A DNA stretch of 64,000 nt, taken from positions 2,997,501 through 3,061,500 of the forward strand of contig NZ_CP017478.1 in NCBI RefSeq assembly GCF_001761325.1, read 5' to 3'. The notes beneath the pieces are model-generated. The model was given only the letters and a program-made list of their open reading frames with translations. It had not been told where the DNA came from and searched no databases. Below, in pieces: positions 25,104-35,468 of the stretch. The translations under genes and the position numbers were made by a program. The stretch is from Urechidicola croceus (GTDB lineage Bacteria; Bacteroidota; Bacteroidia; Flavobacteriales; Flavobacteriaceae). The first letter of the stretch is position 1; each line of letters begins with the position of its first letter.

Positions 25104-27086
25104 TTGGCAACAGAAAAAAAGAACATATTAAACAGACTTTATATCGTTTTTGTCTTTTTGACTCTTTTCTTTATCGCTATTATCTTCAAACTTACAAACA
25201 TCCAATTTACTGAAGGTGATAAATATCGAAATATTTCTGATAAAAGAACAATAAAGAATGACACGATACATGCAAATCGTGGAAACGTGTATGCTGATGA
25301 TGGTAGTTTGTTGGCTACTTCTATGTCTAGATATGAAATTCGAATGGATGTAGTGACAATTGATTCTGAAGTTTTTGAAAAGAATATTCAGGGTTTGTCT
25401 GTTGAATTGTCAAAGATGTTTGGTAAATCATCTGCCCATTATGTACAGTTGATAAGGAATGCACGTAAAAGTAAAAATCGTTATTTGTTAATTGCTCGTA
25501 ATGTCGGATACTTGGATTATCAAAAAATGAAAACCTTTCCAATTTTTAATTTAGGAATGTATAGAGGTGGATTTATTGCGGAGCAAAGTACTACACGTGA
25601 ACATCCCTTAGGTAAAATTGCAGAGCGAACTATAGGTTATGATGATTATCGTGGTGGACCAGGTATTGAAGGGGCTTATAAAAAATATTTAAGAGGAAAA
25701 TCAGGGTGGAGATTGAAGCAGCGAATTGCTCAAGGTCAATGGAAGCCAATTAATGATAATAATGAAGTAGAACCTCAAGATGGACGTGATGTAATAACTA
25801 CTATTAACGTAAATATTCAGGACATCGCTCACGATGCTTTACTAGGGCAATTAGAGGCGTTTGATGCAGATCACGGTTGTGTTGTTGTTATGGAAACCAA
25901 AACAGGTGAAATAAAAGCAATCTCAAATTTAGGAAGAACATCCAAGGGTACTTATTTCGAAAAAAGAAATTATGCCGTTTATGAGCAGCATGAACCTGGA
26001 TCGACGTTTAAGTTAATGGATTTAGTTATTGCCTTAGAAGACAAAGTTATTGATACCAGTACAGTTGTAGATACACAGGGTGGAATTATGACTATTAATC
26101 GACGTCATGTTCGCGATTCTCATCGTGGAGGTTATGGTAAAATTTCAGTTGCTAGAGCTTTTGAAGTTTCTTCAAATGTTGGTTTGGTTAAAATGATTTA
26201 TGAAAATTATAAAGACAAGCCAGAAAAGTTTGTAAATCACCTTCGTGAATTTGGATTGGATAAAAAATTAGGTTTACCTATCAAAGGAGAAGGGCAACCA
26301 TTCATTCCTCATCCTGATGATGAATCGTGGAGTAAGATATCCTTACCGTGGATGGCGTTTGGATATGGTGTAGAATTAACTCCGTTACAAACCTTGACTT
26401 TTTACAATGCTATTGCTAATAACGGTGAAATGGTTAAGCCTAAATTTATTAAAGAAATTAGACTTCAAAATACTACAGAAAAAGTTTTTGAAAAAGAAGT
26501 TTTAAACAAAAAGATCTGTTCTCAAGAAACTATAGATAAGGTAAAAGAGGTTATGAAAAATGTAGTGAAAAGAGGTACAGCAGACAATTTATACTCCCCA
26601 GATTTTTCAATGGCTGGTAAAACAGGTACTTGTCAAACTGATTATGGAAATCCGAATACCCCGACTCAATATATTGCTTCGTTTGCGGGATACTTTCCCG
26701 CAGATGAACCAATTTACTCTTGTATTGTGGTGATTCATAAGCCAAATAAAAAGAAAGGATATTACGGTAACATAGTTGCGGGCCCAGTATTTGAAAAAAT
26801 TGCACATAAAATTTATAGAGATTCACCATTTGTAAAGGAAGTTAAAAATAATGAACCTGATTTTTCAGAAGTAAACAAAGATTTTGAATCGTATTACACT
26901 AGTTCTCAAAAAAATATAAAAACAATTCCAAATGTAAAAGGAATGGCAGGAATGGATGCAATTTCATTGCTGGAAAACTTGGGTTTAAAAGTGAAGTATA
27001 ATGGTATTGGTCGTGTAAAAAATCAATCTATTAAATCTGGTGATAAATTGGTGAAAGGCTCGATAATCAAATTAGAATTGTCATAA
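25104..27086 (+). CDS. ftsI: Septal peptidoglycan transpeptidase FtsI (class B PBP) with PASTA domain
   Basis: Penicillin-binding protein 3-type transpeptidase, 660 residues. A membrane helix spans about residues 10-28, followed by the class B dimerisation region. The transpeptidase motifs are Ser300-Thr-Phe-Lys303, Ser356-Ser-Asn358 and Lys506-Thr-Gly508. A PASTA domain begins around residue 605 with IPNVKGMAGMDAI. The start is TTG at 25104: no ATG or GTG occurs between the upstream in-frame stop at 25080 and the membrane helix. It touches ftsL and overlaps murE by one base. Confidence 0.95.
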   Translation: MATEKKNILNRLYIVFVFLTLFFIAIIFKLTNIQFTEGDKYRNISDKRTIKNDTIHANRGNVYADDGSLLATSMSRYEIRMDVVTIDSEVFEKNIQGLSVELSKMFGKSSAHYVQLIRNARKSKNRYLLIARNVGYLDYQKMKTFPIFNLGMYRGGFIAEQSTTREHPLGKIAERTIGYDDYRGGPGIEGAYKKYLRGKSGWRLKQRIAQGQWKPINDNNEVEPQDGRDVITTINVNIQDIAHDALLGQLEAFDADHGCVVVMETKTGEIKAISNLGRTSKGTYFEKRNYAVYEQHEPGSTFKLMDLVIALEDKVIDTSTVVDTQGGIMTINRRHVRDSHRGGYGKISVARAFEVSSNVGLVKMIYENYKDKPEKFVNHLREFGLDKKLGLPIKGEGQPFIPHPDDESWSKISLPWMAFGYGVELTPLQTLTFYNAIANNGEMVKPKFIKEIRLQNTTEKVFEKEVLNKKICSQETIDKVKEVMKNVVKRGTADNLYSPDFSMAGKTGTCQTDYGNPNTPTQYIASFAGYFPADEPIYSCIVVIHKPNKKKGYYGNIVAGPVFEKIAHKIYRDSPFVKEVKNNEPDFSEVNKDFESYYTSSQKNIKTIPNVKGMAGMDAISLLENLGLKVKYNGIGRVKNQSIKSGDKLVKGSIIKLELS

Positions 27087-28549
27087 TGAAAATTTTAAAA
27101 GACATATTGTATAAAGTTTCTGTAAATACTATTTATGGAACAACAGATGTGTCTATTAATAATATTGTTTTTGACTCAAGAAAAGTCAAAGAAAACAATC
27201 TTTTTGTTGCTCAAAAAGGAGTGGAGGTTGATGGTCATAAATATATTGAAAACGCCATATCTTTAGGGGCTAAGGTTATTATTTGCGAAAAAGTTCCTTC
27301 TGAAAGATATAAAAAAATAACATATGTACAGGTTGAGGATTCAAATATTGCCTTGGCAATAATAGCATCTAATTTTTATGATAATCCATCTCAAAAATTA
27401 AAGTTAATAGGAATAACAGGTACTAATGGTAAAACTACCATAGCTACACTTTTATATAATTTATTTAGTAAAGCAGGTTACAATGTCGGATTGCTATCTA
27501 CTGTGAAAATAATGGTTGGTGAAACGGAATATGTGGCTACACATACAACCCCCAATTCTGTTTCGATCAATCATTACTTAAATGAAATGGTTGAAAACGA
27601 AGTTGATTACTGTTTTATGGAAGTAAGTTCACATGGTATACATCAAAAACGTATAGATGGACTGCATTTTAATGGAGGAATATTTACCAATTTAACACAT
27701 GATCATCTTGATTATCATAATTCATTTGCAGAATATAGAGATGTGAAAAAATATTTCTTTGATTCTTTGCCAAAAACAGCTTTTGCTTTGGTTAATGTTG
27801 ATGATAAAAACGGGAGTGTAATGTTGCAAAATACAGTTGCAAAGAAATATTCTTATGGATTGAAATCAATGGCAGATTATAAGGCGAAAATTTTAGAAAA
27901 TCAATTTTCGGGGCTTTTACTTAATATTAATGGTGTTGAATTATGGGTCAAACTTATTGGAAGTTTTAATGCATATAATTTATTGGCTATTTATGGTGCC
28001 GCTGATTTGTTAGGGCTAGATAAAATGGAAACAATGAGAATCATGAGTGAGTTAGAGAGTGTTTCTGGAAGGTTTCAATATTTTAAGTCTAACGGAGGCA
28101 TTACTGCTATTGTTGATTACGCTCACACACCAGATGCTTTAAAAAATGTTCTAGAAACAATTAATGATATACGTACTGGAAATGAAAAAGTTATAACTGT
28201 TGTTGGTTGTGGCGGTGATCGTGATAAATCGAAACGACCAAAAATGGGGCATATAGCCTCGGTTTTAAGTACACAAGCAATTTTTACTTCTGATAATCCA
28301 AGGACGGAAAATCCTCAATCTATTATTGAAGATATTGAAGCAGGAGTTGAACCACAATATTACAGAAAAACACTTTCAATTTTAGATCGTGAACAGGCAA
28401 TTAAAACCGCCGGGAAATTAGCAGAAAAAGGAGATATAGTATTGGTTGCTGGTAAAGGGCATGAAACATACCAAGAAATAAATGGTGTCAGAACAGAATT
28501 TGATGATTACCAAAAAGTGCAAACAATATTAAAAGAAATACAGAAATAA
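27086..28549 (+). CDS. murE: UDP-MurNAc-tripeptide ligase MurE (meso-diaminopimelate type)
   Basis: Adds the third amino acid to UDP-MurNAc-L-Ala-D-Glu in the cytoplasm. ATP-binding motif [10 protein letters not shown] is at 109-118. The DNPR motif (403-406) is the known marker for diaminopimelate as substrate, as opposed to lysine. Length (487) is normal. The ATG shares its A with the ftsI stop codon, indicating coupled translation. Confidence 0.96.
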   Translation: MKILKDILYKVSVNTIYGTTDVSINNIVFDSRKVKENNLFVAQKGVEVDGHKYIENAISLGAKVIICEKVPSERYKKITYVQVEDSNIALAIIASNFYDNPSQKLKLIGITGTNGKTTIATLLYNLFSKAGYNVGLLSTVKIMVGETEYVATHTTPNSVSINHYLNEMVENEVDYCFMEVSSHGIHQKRIDGLHFNGGIFTNLTHDHLDYHNSFAEYRDVKKYFFDSLPKTAFALVNVDDKNGSVMLQNTVAKKYSYGLKSMADYKAKILENQFSGLLLNINGVELWVKLIGSFNAYNLLAIYGAADLLGLDKMETMRIMSELESVSGRFQYFKSNGGITAIVDYAHTPDALKNVLETINDIRTGNEKVITVVGCGGDRDKSKRPKMGHIASVLSTQAIFTSDNPRTENPQSIIEDIEAGVEPQYYRKTLSILDREQAIKTAGKLAEKGDIVLVAGKGHETYQEINGVRTEFDDYQKVQTILKEIQK

Positions 28550-28550
28550 G

Positions 28551-29777
28551 ATGTTGTATTATTTATTTGAATATTTAGAAAAACATTATCAATTGACTGG
28601 AGCAGGCTTGTTTCAGTTTATTACATTCCGTGCTGCAATAGCATTCATATTTTCATTGCTTATATCAACTATTTATGGTAAAAAAATAATTGATTACTTG
28701 AGAAAAATGCAAGTTGGAGAAACTGTTCGTGATTTAGGATTACAAGGCCAAATTGAGAAAAAAGGAACTCCAACAATGGGGGGAATAATTATCATTTTAT
28801 CAACTTTAATTCCAGTATTGCTGTTTGCTAAACTTGATAATATTTACATCATCATATTGATTATTACTACTATTTGGATGGGTATAATTGGTTTTGTTGA
28901 TGATTATATAAAAATATTTAAAAAAGATAAAGAAGGATTAAAAGGACGTTTTAAAATCTTAGGACAAATAGGATTAGGAATTATTGTTGGAAGTATGTTT
29001 TATTTCAATGATAGCGTTACAATTAAAGAAGAATTACCTCAAGGCGTTGTGCAACTTGCCGAAGATGGCTCACAGAAAGTCTTCGGCGATGAGCACAAAT
29101 CAACCAAAACAACTGTTCCGTTTTTTAAGAACAATGAATTGGATTATTCAAAGGCTTTGAGTTGGATTGGAGATGATTATCAAAAATACGCATGGTTAAT
29201 TTTTATTCCATTAGTCATTTTCATTATTACAGCAGTTTCTAATGGAGCTAATCTTACAGATGGTATTGATGGATTAGCAGCAGGGTCATCAGCAATTATT
29301 GTAGTCACACTTGGAATTTTTGCTTGGATTTCTGGGAACATCATTTTTGCCGATTATTTGGATGTCATGTATATTCCTCAATCAGGTGAAATGGTAATTT
29401 ATATCAGTGCTTTTGCAGGTGCTTTGATTGGTTTTTTATGGTATAATACATACCCAGCCCAAGTTTTTATGGGAGATACAGGAAGTTTAACAATTGGTGG
29501 AATAATAGCGGTTTTGGCAATAGCAGTTCGTAAAGAATTATTGATTCCAATTCTTGCAGGAATATTTTTGGCTGAAAATTTATCGGTGATTTTACAGGTT
29601 GGCTATTTTAAATACACAAAAAAGAAATATGGTGAAGGAAGACGAATTTTTAAAATGTCACCGTTGCACCATCACTATCAAAAATCTGGATATCATGAAA
29701 GTAAAATTGTCACAAGGTTTTGGATTGTAGGAATTTTATTGGCGGTATTGACAATTGTAACATTGAAATTACGATAA
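28551..29777 (+). CDS. mraY: Phospho-MurNAc-pentapeptide transferase MraY
   Basis: Integral membrane enzyme that transfers phospho-MurNAc-pentapeptide to undecaprenyl phosphate, giving lipid I. The 408-residue protein has about ten membrane helices, the family motifs [26 protein letters not shown] and the C-terminal PLHHHYQ. It is longer than the roughly 360-residue E. coli form because of a hydrophilic insertion around residues 155-205, a feature I know from other Bacteroidota. It lies directly between murE and murD. Confidence 0.96.
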   Translation: MLYYLFEYLEKHYQLTGAGLFQFITFRAAIAFIFSLLISTIYGKKIIDYLRKMQVGETVRDLGLQGQIEKKGTPTMGGIIIILSTLIPVLLFAKLDNIYIIILIITTIWMGIIGFVDDYIKIFKKDKEGLKGRFKILGQIGLGIIVGSMFYFNDSVTIKEELPQGVVQLAEDGSQKVFGDEHKSTKTTVPFFKNNELDYSKALSWIGDDYQKYAWLIFIPLVIFIITAVSNGANLTDGIDGLAAGSSAIIVVTLGIFAWISGNIIFADYLDVMYIPQSGEMVIYISAFAGALIGFLWYNTYPAQVFMGDTGSLTIGGIIAVLAIAVRKELLIPILAGIFLAENLSVILQVGYFKYTKKKYGEGRRIFKMSPLHHHYQKSGYHESKIVTRFWIVGILLAVLTIVTLKLR

Positions 29778-29778
29778 G

Positions 29779-31110
29779 ATGAGATTAGTTGTTTTAGGAG
29801 GAGGAGAAAGTGGAATTGGTACAGCAATCTTAGGATTAAAAAAAGGTTTTCAAGTTTTTGTTTCTGATAACGGAACAATAGCAAAAAAATATAAAAAAGT
29901 TCTTTTAAATACAAGAATACCATTTGAAGAAGAAGGGCATACAGAGTCTGAAGTATTAAAGGCTGATGTTGTTATGAAAAGTCCTGGAATTCCTGATAAA
30001 GTTCCATTGATACAAAAGTTGAAACAAGAAGGAATAAAAGTAATATCTGAAATTGAATTTGCATCACACTTTACAGATGCTACAATTGTGGGGATTACTG
30101 GCTCAAACGGTAAGACAACAACAACAATGTTAACCCATCACATATTAAAAAATGAAGGGTTTAATGTTGGTATGGCAGGAAATATTGGAGATAGTTTTGC
30201 GCAACAAGTTGCGGAAAATCAATATCAAAATTATGTATTGGAATTGAGTAGTTTTCAATTAGATGGAATTGAAAAATTTGCTCCACACATTGCAATAATT
30301 ACCAATATAACACCAGATCATTTGGATAGATATAATTATAAAATTGAAAATTATATCGATTCTAAATTTCGAATAACAATGAATCAAACAGAGAATGATT
30401 ATTTGATTTATGATGCCGATGATAAGCATATTGCTGAATGGTTAAAAAGCAATAAGATAAAAGCGCAATTATTACCATTTTCTATTGAGAGAATATTGGA
30501 AAAAGGTGCGTTTATAAGAGATAATAATATAGTAATAAAGACAAATACAGAAGAATTTATAATGGGAATAACATCACTTGCATTACAAGGAAAACATAAC
30601 GTTAAAAACGGAATGGCCTCCGCAATGACAGCTCAATTATTAAAAGTAAGAAAGCAAACAATTAGAGAAAGCTTAGAGGATTTTGAAGGTGCAGAGCATC
30701 GTTTAGAAAGTGTGTTGAAAATCAATGGAGTACAATACATTAATGATTCAAAAGCAACTAATGTAAATGCTACATTTTATGCTTTAGATAGTATGACTAC
30801 CCCAACAGTTTGGATTGTTGGAGGGGTAGATAAAGGAAATGATTATTTTGATTTAATGCCTTTAGTTCGTGAAAAAGTAAAAGCAATAATTTGTTTAGGT
30901 GTTGAAAATGATAAAATAAAGCAAACATTTGGTAATGTCATTGACCTTATTGTTGAAACTGCAGGTGCAGAAGAGGCAGTTAAAGTTGCATATAAAATTG
31001 CTGAAAAAGGAGATTCGGTATTGCTATCTCCTGCTTGTGCAAGTTTTGATTTATTTGAAAATTACGAAGATAGAGGACGTCAGTTTAAAAAAGCAGTAAG
31101 AGAACTTTAA
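29779..31110 (+). CDS. murD: UDP-MurNAc-alanine:D-glutamate ligase MurD
   Basis: Adds D-glutamate to UDP-MurNAc-L-Ala. The Rossmann-like N-terminus begins VVLGGGESGIGTA, the ATP-binding motif GITGSNGKTTTT starts at residue 105, and the C-terminal ligase domain has YINDSKATNVNAT and LLSPACASFDLFENYEDRG. Length 443 is normal. One base separates it from mraY. Confidence 0.95.
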   Translation: MRLVVLGGGESGIGTAILGLKKGFQVFVSDNGTIAKKYKKVLLNTRIPFEEEGHTESEVLKADVVMKSPGIPDKVPLIQKLKQEGIKVISEIEFASHFTDATIVGITGSNGKTTTTMLTHHILKNEGFNVGMAGNIGDSFAQQVAENQYQNYVLELSSFQLDGIEKFAPHIAIITNITPDHLDRYNYKIENYIDSKFRITMNQTENDYLIYDADDKHIAEWLKSNKIKAQLLPFSIERILEKGAFIRDNNIVIKTNTEEFIMGITSLALQGKHNVKNGMASAMTAQLLKVRKQTIRESLEDFEGAEHRLESVLKINGVQYINDSKATNVNATFYALDSMTTPTVWIVGGVDKGNDYFDLMPLVREKVKAIICLGVENDKIKQTFGNVIDLIVETAGAEEAVKVAYKIAEKGDSVLLSPACASFDLFENYEDRGRQFKKAVREL

Positions 31111-31126
31111 TGTTTTAAAATAGTTA

Positions 31127-32323
31127 ATGAGCAATTTAATTAAAAATATGAAAGGAGATAGAGCAATTTGGTTTGCTGTTGGCCTATTGGCCCTATTCTC
31201 GTTTATGCCAATTTATAGTGCAAGTACCAATTTGGTATATGTAGTTGAATCGGCAACAAGCACAAATTCAATTTTATTTAAACACGCAGCTCTATTATTT
31301 TTAGGATTTATCATTCTGTATGTGGTTCATAAAATACCATATAGATATTTTAGTGGAGGTTCGGTATTAATGCTTCCTTTGGTTTTTCTATTGTTATTGT
31401 TCACTTTAACTCAAGGCAATGAAATTGGAGGGGCCAATGCAAGCCGTTGGATTAGAATACCATTTGTAGGAATTGGTTTTCAAACATCAACATTAGCAGG
31501 ATTAGTTTTGATGACTTATGTTGCTCGTTATTTGGCTAAAAATAAAGAAAATGAAATTCTTTTTAAAGAAAGTTTATGGCAGTTATGGTTGCCAGTAGGT
31601 GCTGTGCTAATTTTAATTTTGCCTGCAAACTTTTCTACAACTGCAATTATTTTCTGTATGATTTTAATGCTTACTTTCTTAGGAGGCTATCCTGTAAAAT
31701 ACATTTTATACATATTTGGTGTTGGAGCTGTAGCGCTCACCTTATTTATTTTAACAGCTAAAGCTTTTCCAGATTTAATGCCTAATCGTGTTGATACATG
31801 GATAAGTCGAGTTGAAAATTTTTCAGATAAAAATGCTGAAGAAGCGTATCAAGTTGAAAAAGCAAAAATAGCAATTGCAACAGGAGGAATTCCAGGAAGA
31901 GGACCGGGAAAAAGTGTACAAAAGAACTTTTTACCACAATCATCATCTGATTTTATTTATGCAATTATTGTTGAAGAGTACGGATTAATTATTGGAGGAA
32001 TAGGAGTGGTTTTAGTTTATTTTTTCTTGCTTTTTAGAATTATGATGGTTGCAAAAAAAGCACAAACCATTTTTGCAACTTTGTTAGTTGTGGGAGTTGG
32101 GTTTCCTATAATTTTTCAGGCATTAATAAATATGGCGGTAGCTACAAACTTATTTCCAGTTACAGGGCAAACATTACCCTTAATAAGTAGTGGAGGGACA
32201 TCAATTTGGATGACTTGCTTTGCTATTGGAATGATATTGAGTGTGAGTTCAGCAAAAGATGAATCACCAAATGAAATTGAGCATGATAACCCTTTAAATG
32301 TTTTGCATGAAGCAATCGATTAA
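31127..32323 (+). CDS. ftsW: Septal peptidoglycan polymerase FtsW (SEDS family)
   Basis: Polytopic membrane glycosyltransferase that polymerises lipid II at the septum with FtsI. The 398-residue protein has about ten membrane segments and the SEDS features [48 protein letters not shown] and [10 protein letters not shown]. It starts 16 bases after murD and overlaps the murG start. Confidence 0.93.
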   Translation: MSNLIKNMKGDRAIWFAVGLLALFSFMPIYSASTNLVYVVESATSTNSILFKHAALLFLGFIILYVVHKIPYRYFSGGSVLMLPLVFLLLLFTLTQGNEIGGANASRWIRIPFVGIGFQTSTLAGLVLMTYVARYLAKNKENEILFKESLWQLWLPVGAVLILILPANFSTTAIIFCMILMLTFLGGYPVKYILYIFGVGAVALTLFILTAKAFPDLMPNRVDTWISRVENFSDKNAEEAYQVEKAKIAIATGGIPGRGPGKSVQKNFLPQSSSDFIYAIIVEEYGLIIGGIGVVLVYFFLLFRIMMVAKKAQTIFATLLVVGVGFPIIFQALINMAVATNLFPVTGQTLPLISSGGTSIWMTCFAIGMILSVSSAKDESPNEIEHDNPLNVLHEAID

Positions 32324-33401
32324 CATATTGTTGAGTGGTGGAGGAACAGGTGGGCATATTTATCCTGCGGTGTCTATTGCTAATGAATTAAAGTCTAGAT
32401 ATCCTCAGGCTAATTTCTTGTTTGTTGGAGCAAGAGATAGAATGGAAATGGAGAAAGTACCACAATCTGGATATGAAATTAGAGGATTGTGGATCTCAGG
32501 AATACAACGCAGTTTATCATTTAAAAATATAACTTTTCCTTTTAAGTTGATAAGTAGTATTAGGGAAGCAAGAAAAATAATAAAAACATTTAAGCCAGAT
32601 GTAGTTATTGGAACAGGTGGTTTTGCAAGTGGACCTACGCTACATGTTGCAAGTAAGAGTCGAATTCCAACATTGATTCAAGAGCAAAATTCTTATCCAG
32701 GAATTACCAATAGGTTGTTAGCAAAAAAAGTTGATAAGATATGTGTTGCTTATGATAATTTAGAACGATTTTTCCCATCCAATAAAATTGTAAAGACTGG
32801 GAATCCAGTTCGTCAAGATTTATTAGATATTGAATCAAAAACAGAAGAAGCAAAGACATTTTTTAAGTTAGATAAATTAAAAAAAACCTTGCTGATTTTA
32901 GGTGGTAGTCTTGGGGCAAGAGCAATAAATAAATTAGTTGAAGGTCAAATAAATTGGCTTGTTGAAAAAGGAGTGCAAGTCATTTGGCAAACAGGTAAGT
33001 TGTATTTCGATGATTATAAAAGATATGAGAAGTTACAAGGTGTGCAAGTTTATGCTTTTTTAAATAGAATGGATTTGGCGTATGCGTCTGCAAATTTTAT
33101 TGTGAGTAGAGCAGGAGCAGGTTCAGTTTCTGAATTGTGTATTGTTGGTAAACCTACAATATTTATTCCATCTCCAAATGTAGCGGAAAATCATCAAGTT
33201 AAAAATGCCAAAGCAGTAGTTGATAAAAATGGGGCAGTAATGATTCAAGAAAAAGAATTAGATAGTTTTCAAAATCAATTTGAAAATTTATTAAATAGTA
33301 TATCACAGCAACAAGAATTAAGTCAAAATATTAAAAAATTAGCATTGCCAAATGCGACAAAAACAATAGTTGACGAAATTGAAAAAATGATTCAAAATTA
33401 A
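32307..33401 (+). CDS. murG: Lipid II synthase MurG (UDP-GlcNAc transferase)
   Basis: Adds GlcNAc to lipid I on the cytoplasmic face of the membrane. The glycine-rich [14 protein letters not shown] motif is immediately after the start, GTGGFASGP follows, and the donor-binding C-terminal domain contains [25 protein letters not shown] place the start at ATG 32307 (MKQSINILL), as family members begin about six residues before LLSGGG. ATG 32298, three codons earlier, is also possible. Either start overlaps ftsW. Confidence 0.94.
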   Translation: MKQSINILLSGGGTGGHIYPAVSIANELKSRYPQANFLFVGARDRMEMEKVPQSGYEIRGLWISGIQRSLSFKNITFPFKLISSIREARKIIKTFKPDVVIGTGGFASGPTLHVASKSRIPTLIQEQNSYPGITNRLLAKKVDKICVAYDNLERFFPSNKIVKTGNPVRQDLLDIESKTEEAKTFFKLDKLKKTLLILGGSLGARAINKLVEGQINWLVEKGVQVIWQTGKLYFDDYKRYEKLQGVQVYAFLNRMDLAYASANFIVSRAGAGSVSELCIVGKPTIFIPSPNVAENHQVKNAKAVVDKNGAVMIQEKELDSFQNQFENLLNSISQQQELSQNIKKLALPNATKTIVDEIEKMIQN

Positions 33402-33403
33402 GA

Positions 33404-34750
33404 ATGAATTTAAACGAAATACATAATGTTTATTTTGTAGGAATCGGAGGGATTGGTATGAGTTCTTTGGCGCGTTACTTTGTCGAGAATGGAAAAAATG
33501 TCGCAGGTTTTGATAAGGTTGAATCAGGAATAACTAGAGAGTTACAACGGTTGAATATTAATATTCATTATCAAGATTCTATTCATTTAATTCCAAATGA
33601 ATTTAAAAACACAACCAAAACTTTGGTAGTGTATACGCCGGCTGTACCAACACACAATAGTGAATTATCTTATTTTATAGAACATGGGTTTGAGATAATG
33701 AAACGTTCAAGAATGTTGGGTGAAATTACAAAAAGCACAATATGTTTAGCAGTTGCTGGTACACATGGTAAAACAACAACTTCAGCAATTTTAGGACATA
33801 TTTTAAAAGAGAGCGGAGTAAATGCTACTTCTTTTTTAGGAGGGATTGCTGAGAATTACAATTCAAATTTAATTCTTGGAGGAGATCAAATTTCTGTTGT
33901 AGAGGCTGATGAATTTGACCGTTCATTTTTGAGACTTTCACCAAACATTGCGTGTATAACATCTATGGATGCAGATCATTTGGATATATACGGGCAGGCT
34001 GAAGAATTAGTTAAATCATTCAATGATTTTTCAAAGAAAGTATCTGATAAATTGATAGTGTGTAAAGGTTTGCCTATTGATGGCTTAACGTATGCATTTA
34101 ATGAAAAGGCCGATTTTTATGCCGATAATATTAAGATAGAGAATGGAACTTACATTTTTGATGTAAAAACTCCGACTGAAATAATTACCAATGTGGAGTT
34201 TCACCTCCCAGGAAAACATAATGTGCTAAATGCTGTAGGTGCTTTGGCAATGGCTAATACATTTGGAGTTTCGCTCCAAGACATTGCCAAGGCTTTACTT
34301 TCATTTAAAGGAGTTAGACGTCGATTTTCATATAAGATTAAAACAGAAAATCTAGTTTTGATTGATGATTATGCACATCATCCTACTGAGATAAATGCAG
34401 TAATTGATTCAGTAAGAGAAATGTATCCAGGAAAGCAAGTACAAGGAATTTTTCAGCCACATTTATTTAGTAGAACGAGAGATTTTATTGAAGAATTTGC
34501 CAAAAGTTTGTCAAAATTTGATGAGATAATTTTGTTGGATATATATCCTGCAAGAGAATTGCCAATTGAAGGCGTTACATCTGAGTGGCTTTTGGAAAAA
34601 ATCACATTAGAAAATAAAAAAATATCTTCTAAAGCAGAGTTAGCGGATAATATAAAAAAATCAAAGGCACCGATAAAAGTGATGATAGGTGCTGGAGATA
34701 TAGGAGAATTAGTTAGTCAAATTCAAAAAGAATTACAAGTTGAAGGTTAA
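33404..34750 (+). CDS. murC: UDP-MurNAc:L-alanine ligase MurC
   Basis: First amino-acid ligase of peptidoglycan precursor synthesis. It has the UDP-binding VGIGGIGMSSLA near the N-terminus, the ATP motif AGTHGKTTT from residue 118, and DDYAHHPTEI in the C-terminal domain. Length 448 is typical. It begins two bases after murG and overlaps the ftsQ start by 11 bases. Confidence 0.95.
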   Translation: MNLNEIHNVYFVGIGGIGMSSLARYFVENGKNVAGFDKVESGITRELQRLNINIHYQDSIHLIPNEFKNTTKTLVVYTPAVPTHNSELSYFIEHGFEIMKRSRMLGEITKSTICLAVAGTHGKTTTSAILGHILKESGVNATSFLGGIAENYNSNLILGGDQISVVEADEFDRSFLRLSPNIACITSMDADHLDIYGQAEELVKSFNDFSKKVSDKLIVCKGLPIDGLTYAFNEKADFYADNIKIENGTYIFDVKTPTEIITNVEFHLPGKHNVLNAVGALAMANTFGVSLQDIAKALLSFKGVRRRFSYKIKTENLVLIDDYAHHPTEINAVIDSVREMYPGKQVQGIFQPHLFSRTRDFIEEFAKSLSKFDEIILLDIYPARELPIEGVTSEWLLEKITLENKKISSKAELADNIKKSKAPIKVMIGAGDIGELVSQIQKELQVEG

Positions 34751-35468
34751 TTGGATTTACATAAAAGGAGTATTACTAATTGGATTAGTTTCGTTTTTAT
34801 TTGGGTTTTCCAATTATAAAAATTCAAGCCAAAAAGTGTCTGATATTGATATTCAATTCGAACAAGGAGACAATCTTTTTATGAGTTATGAAATGGTTAA
34901 TAAGTTGTTAATACAAAATGGTGGGTCGGTTAAAAATCAAGCAAAATCATTAATAGATTTGAATGAGTTAGAAAATCATGTCTTGGCACACCCAATGGTC
35001 GAAAATGCAACTTCGTTTTTGACAGTTGATGGTAGACTAAAAACAAGAATAAAACAACGTACACCAATAGGTAGAATTAACACTTCGTCTGAATCTTATT
35101 ATATTGATAGACAAGGGGAAGAAATGCCTTTATCTGAAAATTATTCTGCTCGAGTTCCGCTCGTTACAGGAATTTTGAAAGAGCAGAATATGGATGATTT
35201 ATATAGTTTGTTAACCTATATTCATGGAGATGATTTTTTAACAAAACAAATAGTGGGGGTACACGTATTTGACGAAAATCAATTTAAATTGATGACTAGA
35301 ATCGGTGGACACGAAATCGATTTAGGAAAAATTGACCATCTCCAGACAAAATTTAAAAACTTGAAAGCGTTTTATAACCACACAATGGTAAATAAAACAA
35401 TTGAGAATTATAATAAAATAAGTTTAAAATACAACAATCAAGTTGTATGTACTAAAAAAAATGAATAA
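34740..35468 (+). CDS. ftsQ: Cell division protein FtsQ
   Basis: Bitopic division protein of 242 residues: one N-terminal membrane helix (about 7-23), then a POTRA-like and beta domain (IDIQFEQGDNLFMSYEMVNKLL; YIDRQGEEMPLSENYSARVPLVTG). The start is TTG at 34740, since no ATG or GTG lies between the upstream in-frame stop (34710) and the membrane helix. The start lies inside murC and the stop overlaps the ftsA ATG. Divergent sequence is usual for FtsQ, and position between murC and ftsA supports the call. Confidence 0.88.
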   Translation: MKVNWIYIKGVLLIGLVSFLFGFSNYKNSSQKVSDIDIQFEQGDNLFMSYEMVNKLLIQNGGSVKNQAKSLIDLNELENHVLAHPMVENATSFLTVDGRLKTRIKQRTPIGRINTSSESYYIDRQGEEMPLSENYSARVPLVTGILKEQNMDDLYSLLTYIHGDDFLTKQIVGVHVFDENQFKLMTRIGGHEIDLGKIDHLQTKFKNLKAFYNHTMVNKTIENYNKISLKYNNQVVCTKKNE

